From positions 1-6,333 of the forward strand of contig JAQIBW010000036.1 in the NCBI GenBank assembly GCA_027858865.1: 6,333 bases of DNA. Reading direction: 5' to 3'. Position numbers and translations under genes: made by a program. The notes beneath the pieces were generated by a model that worked only from the letters and a program-made list of their open reading frames with translations, was not told where the DNA came from and did not search any database. The first letter of the stretch is position 1. Each line of letters starts with the position of its first letter. Origin of the DNA: Sulfurimonas sp. GTDB lineage: Bacteria; Campylobacterota; Campylobacteria; Campylobacterales; Sulfurimonadaceae. Shown piece after piece: positions 1 to 6,119 of this stretch.

Positions 1-1060
1 AAATATTTATATTGAAAATAATAAAAAAACTCTAGAAGATGAAACTAAATCAAGTCATGAAATTTCAAGTTCTATATTATCAATGCACCAAGGTTCTATT
101 CAAGGAGCATTATATAATACTCAGCATACATTTATAAATATTTTAGATGACGTTAAACATGTTAAAAATGAGGCTTTTGTAACTTCACAAGAAGAAAAAG
201 AAGGGCTTAATTTAATTATATCTGCAAGCAAAAATATGAGTTGTTTATCTCAAGAAATGACAGAAGCTGTTGTAAAAACAGACTCGTTGTATGAGCGTAA
301 TAAAGAGATATCAGAGATTATTATACTGATTAAAGATATTGCGGAACAGACAAATCTTTTAGCATTAAATGCTGCCATAGAAGCGGCACGTGCTGGTGAA
401 CATGGTAGAGGATTTGCCGTAGTTGCTGATGAAGTTCGTAAACTTGCAGAAAAAACACAAAAAGCTACTAAAGAGATTGAAATAGTAGTTCAAGCAGTGG
501 CACAAGACAGCCTTGAAATCAAAGAAGTGACTATAAGTATAAATAGTGTAGTAGAAGATACTAAAAAAGATGTTGATACAGTAGAGGATAAGATAATTAT
601 ATTTCAAAAAAATGCTTCAAGAAGTTTCTATGAGATGGAGCATCTTGGAGATATTATCTTTTCAACATTAGCAAAAATTGACCATGTGATATATAAGAAT
701 AATGTATATGCGATGTTATTTAATCTTGAGAATGACTTTAAAGAGAGTTCTCACCATCATTGCAGACTCGGAGAATGGTATGAGAAGGGAGTTGGATTTG
801 ATGAATTTAGTAAACTGAAGTCTTATCCAAAACTTCAAGAGCCTCATAGATTAATGCACAACAAGGCAAATAGTCTTGTTGAGCAATGTAGAGAAGGAAA
901 TAATACCTGCAATAGCGATGTAGTAGAGGGTTTAATCAAGCAGATTGAAGAATGTAGTGCAGAGGTTTTCTCCGTACTAGATATGATGGTAAAAGAAAAA
1001 TCTCAAAATATGATGAATGAAGCAAGAATAGAGTTATTTAACAAAGGAGAGAACGTATGA
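1..1060 (+). CDS. Methyl-accepting chemotaxis protein with C-terminal CZB zinc-binding domain (5' partial)
   Basis: The reading frame is open from nt 2 with no stop before the first Met codon at 83, so the gene starts outside the window; about 352 residues are visible. The conserved MCP signalling-hairpin tip (EQTNLLALNAAIEAA, then GRGFAVVADEVRKLAE) is encoded around nt 344-450 and would contact CheA and CheW. Downstream is a CZB (chemoreceptor zinc-binding) domain at about nt 670-870. Its four expected zinc ligands are all present: His in IDHVIYKN (codon 683), Cys in HCRLGEWY (761), and two His in EPHRLMH (845 and 857). In studied CZB receptors zinc binding at this 3-His/1-Cys site tunes signalling, for example toward zinc or hypochlorous acid. 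No membrane segment is visible in this part; the sensory N-terminus is missing, so the ligand and the membrane or cytosolic location cannot be told. The stop overlaps the next gene's start. Confidence 0.95.
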   Translation, partial: NIYIENNKKTLEDETKSSHEISSSILSMHQGSIQGALYNTQHTFINILDDVKHVKNEAFVTSQEEKEGLNLIISASKNMSCLSQEMTEAVVKTDSLYERNKEISEIIILIKDIAEQTNLLALNAAIEAARAGEHGRGFAVVADEVRKLAEKTQKATKEIEIVVQAVAQDSLEIKEVTISINSVVEDTKKDVDTVEDKIIIFQKNASRSFYEMEHLGDIIFSTLAKIDHVIYKNNVYAMLFNLENDFKESSHHHCRLGEWYEKGVGFDEFSKLKSYPKLQEPHRLMHNKANSLVEQCREGNNTCNSDVVEGLIKQIEECSAEVFSVLDMMVKEKSQNMMNEARIELFNKGENV

Positions 1061-1416
1061 AATCGGTTGTAATAGTAGATGATGATAATGATATATTGGA
1101 GTTATTAAAGTATTTTTTTAGTAAATTTAATAACATTAATATAAAAACTTTTGATAACCCAATAAAAGCTTTTGGATACATCAAAAAAAACAAGATTGAC
1201 TTGGTCGTCTCAGATATAACAATGCCTGGGATTGATGGTATAGAGCTTTTGCAAAAAGTTAAAGGGCTTAAAAATCCACCTAAGATGGTGATGATTAGCG
1301 CAAATTCAACACTTGATAAAGTTTTGAAAAGTCATAGATATGAAGCAGATGATTACATAACTAAGCCTATGAATATGACTAAGCTTAGAAAAAAGTTTGA
1401 ACTTTTTCTAAACTAA
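1057..1416 (+). CDS. Stand-alone CheY-like response regulator receiver protein
   Basis: At 119 residues this is a complete single receiver (REC) domain with no output domain. Visible hallmarks are the acidic cluster D8-D10 (IVDDDND), the phosphoacceptor D53 in VVSDITMPGIDG, the switch Ser81 in MISAN, and the conserved Lys103 in the TKP motif. All residues needed for phosphotransfer are present. The ATG lies inside the chemoreceptor's last codons (ATGA overlap), and a good Shine-Dalgarno AAAGGAG (1043-1049) sits 7 nt upstream, so the two genes are almost certainly co-transcribed and translationally coupled. The pairing suggests it takes phosphate from a CheA acting with that receptor. Whether it binds the flagellar motor like CheY, acts as a phosphate sink, or serves another route cannot be told from sequence. 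Confidence 0.93.
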   Translation: MKSVVIVDDDNDILELLKYFFSKFNNINIKTFDNPIKAFGYIKKNKIDLVVSDITMPGIDGIELLQKVKGLKNPPKMVMISANSTLDKVLKSHRYEADDYITKPMNMTKLRKKFELFLN

Positions 1417-1440
1417 GCCTTTAGTTAAGCCTCTAAAGCT
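1411..1440. terminator. Possible bidirectional terminator hairpin at convergent gene ends
   Basis: The receiver gene and metY end only 8 nt apart on opposite strands. The junction can fold in two alternative ways: AACTAA/TTAGTT with loop GCCT (1411-1426), or AGC-TTTAG/CTAAA-GCT (1416-1424 with 1433-1440, one bulged base). Neither is G+C-rich and neither has a long T tract, so termination is plausible from the convergent position but weak by sequence. Confidence 0.3.
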
Positions 1441-2690
1441 TGTTTCATATCAGCTATAAGATCTTTTATAGATTCTAGTCCACAAGAGATTCGGATAAGT
1501 CCCTCAGGAACACCACATGCGATAAGCTCATCAGGAGTTAGTTGCTGGTGAGTTGTAGATGCAGGGTGAGTGATGATTGATTTACTATCACCGATATTTA
1601 CAACCAGAGAGTAAAGCTCAGTTGCATCTACTATCTTAGTAGCTTCTTCTAGCGAGTCTACCTCAAAACTAAGAAGTCCAGAACACTGCCCATCTTCAAA
1701 ATACTTCTTAGCCATTTTATAATTTGGGTTGCTTTTTAATCCCGGATAGTTTACTTTTTTAACCTTTGGATGCGACTCTAAAAATTCTGCTAAAGCAAGT
1801 GCGTTTTTAGAGTGTTCACGCATACGTAGAGATAGATGCTCCATCCCTTGGATGAATAACCAAGAGTTAAATGGAGAAGATACAGCACCTAAGTCACGAA
1901 GAAGTGAAAGTCTAGCTCTAAGGCTGTACGGAGGAAGTCCAATGTCAGTATAAACTAGCCCGTGGTAAGACGCATCTGGCTCATTAAAGTGAGAATATCT
2001 GTCGTTGTCTTTTAATTTGTCAACTAAACCATTTCTCTCAACCATGATTCCTCCAATAGCAAGACCTTGACCAGTTGTATACTTAGATGCACTATGAACT
2101 ATGATGTCAGCACCAAACTCAAATGGACGGCATATTACAGGAGTAGCAACTGTGTTATCTACTACGCTTAAGATGCCGTGTTTATTTGCTATTTCTGTGA
2201 TAACTTCTATATCTGCAACGTCAATACTAGGGTTTGTTAAAGATTCAAAAAAGATAACTTTAGTCTTAGCATCTATTAGCGCTTCTATTGTCTGTGGTTG
2301 ATGAACATCAAAAAACCTAGCTTCGATGCCAAATCTCTTTAGTGTATGAGCAGTTAAAGTTAAAGACCCACCATAAAGTTGTCTAGCACAAACAATGTTG
2401 TCTCCGGCCTCAGCAGCATTAATAATTGCGAAAAAGGTAGCACTCATACCACTTGAAGTAGCGATTGCCGCAGCTCCTCCTTCAAGCTCTGCAAATCTTT
2501 TTTCAAATACATCTGTAGTAGGATTGTTCAGACGAGTGTAAATGTTTCCCAACTCTTTTAAAGCAAATAGATTTGAAGCATGTTCAACATCACGAAACTC
2601 ATAAGCTGTTGTTTGATAAATAGGAACTGCCATAGTCCCCTGAGAATCTTTTTCGTAACCTGCATGTAGTGCTTTTGTCTGTAAATCCAT
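1425..2690 (-). CDS. metY: O-acetylhomoserine sulfhydrylase (O-acetylhomoserine aminocarboxypropyltransferase)
   Basis: This PLP enzyme of the Cys/Met-metabolism family makes homocysteine from O-acetyl-L-homoserine and sulfide in the cytosol (direct sulfhydrylation branch of methionine synthesis). The 421-residue length and the long central insertion around residues 235-285 (YTDIGLPPYSLRARL, then LRDLGAVSSPFNSWLFIQG) fit MetY rather than the shorter cystathionine gamma-synthase. Visible sites: YTR (51-53) contacting the PLP phosphate of the partner subunit, TSSGM (78-82), Tyr106 stacking on PLP, Asp178 in VVDNT pairing with the pyridine nitrogen, the PLP-binding Lys203 in HSASKYT, and the carboxylate-binding Arg400 in LIRISCGLE. 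The ATG has a GGAG Shine-Dalgarno 5 nt upstream (2696-2699). The leader from the preceding gene is about 80 nt, too short for a SAM riboswitch, and none is seen. Confidence 0.92.
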   Translation of the reverse strand: MDLQTKALHAGYEKDSQGTMAVPIYQTTAYEFRDVEHASNLFALKELGNIYTRLNNPTTDVFEKRFAELEGGAAAIATSSGMSATFFAIINAAEAGDNIVCARQLYGGSLTLTAHTLKRFGIEARFFDVHQPQTIEALIDAKTKVIFFESLTNPSIDVADIEVITEIANKHGILSVVDNTVATPVICRPFEFGADIIVHSASKYTTGQGLAIGGIMVERNGLVDKLKDNDRYSHFNEPDASYHGLVYTDIGLPPYSLRARLSLLRDLGAVSSPFNSWLFIQGMEHLSLRMREHSKNALALAEFLESHPKVKKVNYPGLKSNPNYKMAKKYFEDGQCSGLLSFEVDSLEEATKIVDATELYSLVVNIGDSKSIITHPASTTHQQLTPDELIACGVPEGLIRISCGLESIKDLIADMKQALEA

Positions 2691-2726
2691 TATATCTCCA
2701 GTGAAGTAGTTTAAAATATTTGAGTA

Positions 2727-2734
2727 ATTTTATC
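2727..2734 (-). promoter_or_regulatory. Candidate -10 element for metY
   Basis: On the - strand the sequence reads TGATAAAAT about 37 nt before the metY start codon, inside an 80-nt AT-rich gap. Upstream are T-rich runs, as is common for Campylobacterota promoters that lack a conserved -35 box. AT-richness makes chance matches likely. Readthrough from the DUF2391 gene is the alternative. Confidence 0.3.
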
Positions 2735-2770
2735 AAAAATTGCTTAATATAAAAATATGTAATATTTATT

Positions 2771-3178
2771 TTATTCTTTATCAAAACCATCAACTATAAT
2801 AGCACCCATAGATGCTGGCATAGCTATAACTATCATTCTTCTTAATGCAATAAAAGGGTCTTCTACAATTGGAAACTTATCAATCGCTAAGAGTATCATA
2901 GAAACTACAAATGCTGTTATCAAATAAGCTATAAATACACGGAATATAAATACTAAAAATCTTTTTTGAATATCTGCTTGAAATACAGTTTCGTATGCAT
3001 AAAATGATAAAAAACTAAATGATAAAAAAACTAAAATCATTAAATTAAATATAGGGAGTGTTTCTCCAAGTTTCCATGCTTCTTCTGAAAAGGATATTGG
3101 CACAGCAAAAGCAAAAGCGCCTATAGCTATTTGAGAAACATCTTCTAAGTTGAAGTATAAATTTATCTTTTTTTTCAT
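2771..3178 (-). CDS. DUF2391/TIGR02587-like small integral membrane protein
   Basis: This is a 135-residue protein with four probable membrane helices at about residues 16-30, 42-62, 74-99 and 112-129, and a Lys-rich N-terminus (MKKK). The pattern GAFAFAVPISFSEEAWKLGE after the first helix start and the C-terminal RRMIVIAMPASMGAIIVD resemble the DUF2391 (TIGR02587) family of putative integral membrane proteins, whose role is unknown. It lies 9 nt after the TPR gene, and its Shine-Dalgarno TAGAAGG (3190-3184) includes the TPR gene's TAG stop, which points to translational coupling. A shared membrane complex with the TPR protein is possible but is inference only. No enzymatic motif is seen. Confidence 0.78.
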   Translation of the reverse strand: MKKKINLYFNLEDVSQIAIGAFAFAVPISFSEEAWKLGETLPIFNLMILVFLSFSFLSFYAYETVFQADIQKRFLVFIFRVFIAYLITAFVVSMILLAIDKFPIVEDPFIALRRMIVIAMPASMGAIIVDGFDKE

Positions 3179-3187
3179 TTTAACCTT

Positions 3188-4033
3188 CTAGCTAAATAAT
3201 TCTTTGAATTCATCACTTTCTTTTAAATCTTCAAACAGCGCTTCATTCTCAATTTCATCTTTAAGATTAGGTGATTTTTCTATTGCTGTTTCCAAGTCTG
3301 TTATTGCTTCTTTTGTATTTCCAAGTGCAGCATTAGCACAAGAACGTTGCCAAAAAGCATATCCATATTCAGCATCCATCTCTATTGCTTTATTGCTTAA
3401 ATGTAGAGCCCATTCATACTCATCCATATCTATAACGGCATCTGCTTTATAGGCATAGACTTCAGCATCATCGGGATTTATTTTTATGATTTCATCATAT
3501 ATATCTATTTTTGACTGGATATTAGTCTCCAAATTGGAACGCATCCATAGTGAGTGAATATATTGAGTATTGTATATTTTATTTTGATTATCTAGTATTT
3601 TTCTTGATTGTAGTGTCATCCCTTCTTCAAGGTTTTGCATCTGAGTATTGTATTTTTGTGTAATCTTATTTATTCTTTCTTCAACAATACTTTCCGTCTT
3701 GCTTCTGACATCTCTTAAAGAATTCCAACCGGCAAAAAGCAGGATAGATGAAGCAGCTGCTATAAGATAAAAAATATTACCTATTGTGTCAGTCACATAC
3801 CTTGCAGCACGGTCTGTTTGTTCAACTTCATTTTTTGTGATTCTTCTCTCAACTTCAGTTCTTAACTTCATGTTTTCTATACGCAAATCTTTTAGTTCAT
3901 CTAAAATATATCTTTCAATCAGAGGTTTATCCAATAATGGCTTTAAGCCTTTTATCTCTTTCACATTGGCACATAGCCCACTAGAAAATGATAGTAATAT
4001 TAAAAATGTAACAAACTTCAACGCAAGATTCAT
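3188..4033 (-). CDS. Membrane-anchored TPR-repeat protein with coiled coil
   Basis: This 281-residue protein begins with a likely Sec signal sequence or first helix (residues 3-20, hydrophobic, followed by LCAN). Cys21 lies in SGLC, which does not fit a lipobox. A charged helical stretch (about 35-72) precedes a second membrane helix at about 84-104 (IGNIFYLIAAASSILLFAGW). A coiled-coil-like region follows (about 108-155), then at least two TPR units at about 186-220 (PDDAEVYAYKADAVID) and 221-255 (YGYAFWQRSCANAALGNTKEA). TPRs mediate protein-protein contacts; the partner is unknown. The C-terminus ends with a short acidic segment. The ATG has AAAGG about 6 nt upstream. A strong promoter lies just upstream and DUF2391 follows directly, so the two probably form one operon. 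The exact function is not recognisable. Confidence 0.85.
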   Translation of the reverse strand: MNLALKFVTFLILLSFSSGLCANVKEIKGLKPLLDKPLIERYILDELKDLRIENMKLRTEVERRITKNEVEQTDRAARYVTDTIGNIFYLIAAASSILLFAGWNSLRDVRSKTESIVEERINKITQKYNTQMQNLEEGMTLQSRKILDNQNKIYNTQYIHSLWMRSNLETNIQSKIDIYDEIIKINPDDAEVYAYKADAVIDMDEYEWALHLSNKAIEMDAEYGYAFWQRSCANAALGNTKEAITDLETAIEKSPNLKDEIENEALFEDLKESDEFKELFS

Positions 4034-4063
4034 AAATAGCCTTTATTCTTTAAAATTACTAGA

Positions 4064-4072
4064 ATTATAACA
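4064..4072 (-). promoter_or_regulatory. Extended -10 promoter for the TPR-DUF2391 operon
   Basis: On the - strand the sequence reads TGTTATAAT, a perfect TATAAT hexamer (4069-4064) preceded by the extended TGn motif. The start codon of the TPR gene is at 4033, giving a predicted leader of roughly 20-25 nt with its own AAAGG ribosome site. No good -35 hexamer is seen, which is common where an extended -10 is present and in Campylobacterota. The gap also contains a 13-nt inverted repeat TTAGAAGTTCTAA (4139-4151) next to the preceding flavoprotein's stop, followed on the - strand by a T-rich run, which could act as a weak terminator for that gene. Confidence 0.6.
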
Positions 4073-4153
4073 GAGATGTCCTCATATAAACTTGAGATAT
4101 ATGAATGTTTATAAGCATAATAAAAAAATATTATTTTATTAGAAGTTCTAACT

Positions 4154-5368
4154 TTACTCTTCCTTTTGTAATAATTTCAAAAGACCTAGTGCTGCCTGTT
4201 TACCTTGTCCCATGACCCCAGTCAATAGATAGCCTCCTGTTGGAGCTTCCCAATCTAGCATTTCTCCAGCACAAAATACGTTAGGGAAATCCCTTAGCAT
4301 CAGCCCTTGATCTAAATTTTCAAATGCTAAGCCCCCAGCTGTACTAATAGCCTCTTCAATCGGTCGAAAAGATTCTAATGTTAAGGGAAACTTTTTAAGC
4401 GTCTTTGCCACTAACTCAGGTTGAATTAGTAATTCCTTTTCTAATACCTCTCGGAGTAAAGAAGCCTTAACTCCCTCCAATCCTAAGCGCTTCCAAAAAG
4501 CGCTCAAACTCTGCTTGCCTCGCGAAGCACTCAACTGTTGCTTTAACTTACCTTCGCTTCGATGAGGAAAAAGGTCTAAATAAACCGTAAACGGAGATTT
4601 CTTCTCTATTTGCTCTCTGAGAAGTTTAGAATGAGTATAGATTAAACTGCCCTGAACCCCATACTCACTCACTAAGAGTTCACCAAGTTTGGATTGAGTG
4701 TTACCATTGATATCTGTAAAACTGAGTTCTACATTTTTTAGCGGGGTGCCCGAAAATTTTTCTTTAAACACCTTTGAGAAAGTCACATTAAAGCCCATAT
4801 TTGCTGGTTTAAGTGGGCTTATACTTAGTCCATTGTCCTTTAGTATCTTTGTCCAAGCACCTGTTGAACCTAAGCGTGGCCACGAAGCGCCACCTAAAGC
4901 CAAAATCACTGCATCAAATGAATAATCTTTGAGACCATCAGGCGTTTGAAACTGCCAAATATCTTTCGACCAAGCCACCAAACGATGTTTCATTTTGAAC
5001 TGTGTATGATTTGCTTTTAGTTGAAGTAACCAAGCACGTAGCAAGGGTGCTGCTTTTTTTTCTAGTGGATAAACTTTGCCAGAAGAGCCAACAAAGGTTT
5101 CAAAACCAAGTCTTTGTGCCCACAAGGTCATGTCATTTGGAGTAAAGGAATCAAGAGCCGGTTGTAAAAAAGATTGGGCTTCAAAATAACGGCTGCAAAA
5201 GAGGGTAAAATCTTCTGCATGAGTAAGGTTTAAACCCCCACGTCCTGCCTGTAAAAACTTACGTCCAGCAGAAGGCATCGCATCAAATACCGTCGGTGCA
5301 TAACCTGCATCAGACAACACTTGCGCCGCCATCAAACCCGCAGGCCCAGCCCCGATAATAGCAATCAC
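4154..5368 (-). CDS. TIGR03862/HI0933-like FAD-dependent flavoprotein
   Basis: This is a 404-residue NAD(P)/FAD-dependent oxidoreductase of the HI0933 superfamily, closest by motif to the PP_4765 (TIGR03862) group. The Rossmann FAD motif GAGPAG is at residues 6-11. It is followed by the group's signature MPSAGRKFLQAGRGGLNLTH (31-50) and TFVGSSGKVYP (91-101). AVILALGGASWP (153-164) is the mid-protein FAD-proximal loop, and FCAGEMLDWEAPTGGY (365-380) plus LLTGVMGQGK complete the C-terminal FAD site. The substrate of this group is not established, so only 'flavoprotein' can be claimed. The start is GTG; no ATG is available because an in-frame stop lies 9 nt upstream. No clear Shine-Dalgarno precedes it, and the coiled-coil gene stops only 4 nt before, so translation is probably coupled. 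G+C content is visibly higher than in the flanking genes, especially near the 5' end, suggesting acquisition from another lineage. Confidence 0.9.
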   Translation of the reverse strand: MIAIIGAGPAGLMAAQVLSDAGYAPTVFDAMPSAGRKFLQAGRGGLNLTHAEDFTLFCSRYFEAQSFLQPALDSFTPNDMTLWAQRLGFETFVGSSGKVYPLEKKAAPLLRAWLLQLKANHTQFKMKHRLVAWSKDIWQFQTPDGLKDYSFDAVILALGGASWPRLGSTGAWTKILKDNGLSISPLKPANMGFNVTFSKVFKEKFSGTPLKNVELSFTDINGNTQSKLGELLVSEYGVQGSLIYTHSKLLREQIEKKSPFTVYLDLFPHRSEGKLKQQLSASRGKQSLSAFWKRLGLEGVKASLLREVLEKELLIQPELVAKTLKKFPLTLESFRPIEEAISTAGGLAFENLDQGLMLRDFPNVFCAGEMLDWEAPTGGYLLTGVMGQGKQAALGLLKLLQKEE

Positions 5369-5372
5369 TATG

Positions 5373-5645
5373 CTAGCTCATTGCTAAACTAGTATATATT
5401 GATTTAAAAGTATCATCAATAGCTTTTTTGTGAGCCGAAATTTCTTCTTCACTGGCTTTACCGACCGCTTCTAATTTTGCTTTAGCATCTTGAATTTTCA
5501 ACTCTACAGTTTTGATTTGTTTGTCGAGTCCATTTTTAGCGTCTGTACCGGATGCAGATGCCATCTCCTTTAACTCTTTTAGTTCTTCTTCGTAATCATC
5601 CAAAATAGCCTGTTTTTCTTGCTGATACAGTTCTCTATCATTCAT
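5373..5645 (-). CDS. Small coiled-coil protein, possibly sll1863-type stress protein
   Basis: This 90-residue protein is highly charged and almost entirely helical in character, with no signal peptide or membrane helix. Heptad-like spacing is visible over about residues 5-30 (YQQEKQAILDDYEEELKEL) and 38-65 (LDKQIKTVELKIQDAKAKL), followed by an amphipathic C-terminal helix. Composition and layout resemble small coiled-coil proteins annotated as sll1863-family stress-response proteins; I cannot confirm family membership by eye. A good ribosome site, AAGGAA (5656-5651), lies 5 nt before the ATG. It sits between a DUF5670-type membrane peptide gene (45-nt gap) and the flavoprotein (4-nt gap), so all three may be in one transcript. 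Confidence 0.75.
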   Translation of the reverse strand: MNDRELYQQEKQAILDDYEEELKELKEMASASGTDAKNGLDKQIKTVELKIQDAKAKLEAVGKASEEEISAHKKAIDDTFKSIYTSLAMS

Positions 5646-5680
5646 AATAGTTCCTTTTGTTCTTATATATAGAGAGAAAA

Positions 5681-5703
5681 GCGTGTATTTTTAAAGTACA
5701 CGT
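5681..5703 (-). terminator. Weak intrinsic terminator or attenuator after the DUF5670-type gene
   Basis: Reading the - strand, CGTGTA and TACACG (5702-5697 and 5687-5682) pair across a loop that contains the gene's TAA stop. The stem may extend by two A-T pairs past a mismatch. It is followed by GCTTTTCTCTC. The stem is short and the T tract interrupted, so it may only reduce readthrough into the coiled-coil gene. Confidence 0.4.
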
Positions 5704-5840
5704 CGTCCTTGTATGATTCTAATTAATATTACTATAATGGCTAGTACCAATAATAGGTGAACAAATCCACCCAGCGTATAACTACTAACCAGTCCCAACG
5801 CCCATAAAATCACTAGAATTACAGCTATTGTCCACAACAT
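5691..5840 (-). CDS. lmo0937/DUF5670-type two-helix membrane peptide
   Basis: This is a 49-residue protein encoded from ATG at 5840 to TAA at 5691. The start MLWTIAVILVILWALG, the central YTLGGFVHLLLV and the basic tail RIIQGRRVL match the layout of the lmo0937 family (DUF5670): helix one at about 2-18, a short Tyr-Thr-Leu-Gly-Gly turn, helix two at about 25-41, then a positively charged end. These very small membrane proteins are widespread and often found near stress genes, but no molecular role is established. The ATG is preceded by GGAG (5850-5847) at 6 nt spacing, which supports real translation. Candidate -10 elements lie at 5864-5869 (TATATC) and 5874-5879 (GATAAT). The protein is short enough to be missed by ordinary length cut-offs. 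Confidence 0.85.
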   Translation of the reverse strand: MLWTIAVILVILWALGLVSSYTLGGFVHLLLVLAIIVILIRIIQGRRVL

Positions 5841-5933
5841 GTTTTTCTCCTAAGATTTATTTTGATATAGCTAATTATCCTACCATTAGCATTAAAAGAA
5901 AGACATAAATAAAAATTAATTCTGGACTGCCTC

Positions 5934-6006
5934 TCCAAAGGCGTAATTATCCACAAGATTTTACCCTCTTTTGCATATCCAAAGGTGCAATTACCTACAA
6001 ATTTTT
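5934..6006. repeat. Imperfect 29-bp direct repeat, copies 44 bp apart
   Basis: Copy 1 (5934-5962) and copy 2 (5978-6006) agree at 24 of 29 positions by eye. They share TCCAAAGG, AATTA, ACAA and a TTTT end. Copy 1 contains TTATCCACA (5947-5955), identical to the classical DnaA box; copy 2 has TTACCTACA at the same place. The 44-bp offset is about four helical turns. It could be a protein-binding pair, a remnant of a larger repeat family, or an old duplication. Confidence 0.65.
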
Positions 6007-6053
6007 GTTATATCTTTTTATTCTTTATACAAAAAAGTGGAGATTCACTCACT

Positions 6054-6078
6054 GGGGAGTATCTTCGGGGAGTATCTT
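6054..6078 (+). repeat. Perfect 12-bp tandem repeat, period 13
   Basis: GGGGAGTATCTT occurs at 6054-6065 and again at 6067-6078, separated by a single C. A weaker relative, GTGGAGATTC, lies just before at 6037-6046. The function is unknown; it could be an operator pair or a slippage duplication. Confidence 0.7.
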
Positions 6079-6119
6079 AATTATACTTTTTTTGTCAAGT
6101 GGAAAAATATTGGTGTGGG

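Noticed and set aside
365..607. 80-codon - strand frame inside the chemoreceptor
   Set aside because: It is antisense to the most conserved part of the MCP signalling domain, and its Phe/Tyr/Ile-rich peptide is typical of an antisense shadow.
2691..2770. Possible SAM or other methionine riboswitch upstream of metY
   Set aside because: The gap is only about 80 nt, very AT-rich, and lacks the paired helices and conserved core of any SAM riboswitch class I know.
2599..2793. 64-codon - strand frame across the metY start
   Set aside because: It overlaps the metY N-terminus in another frame and the AT-rich promoter gap; there is no family resemblance and metY is unambiguous.
3240..4033. Lipoprotein call for the TPR protein because of Cys21
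   Set aside because: The residues before Cys are S-G-L; Leu at -1 does not fit the lipobox, so an ordinary signal sequence or membrane anchor is more likely.
3786..4070. 94-codon + strand frame opposite the TPR gene
   Set aside because: It is antisense to the signal and helical region of the TPR protein and runs across that gene's promoter; no ribosome site.
4698..4925. 75-codon + strand frame inside the flavoprotein
   Set aside because: It is antisense to a clearly conserved flavoprotein region with no independent coding evidence.
5934..6006. CRISPR array or plasmid iterons
   Set aside because: There are only two diverged copies with a 15-nt interval and no associated cas or rep gene, which does not fit a CRISPR array or an iteron set.
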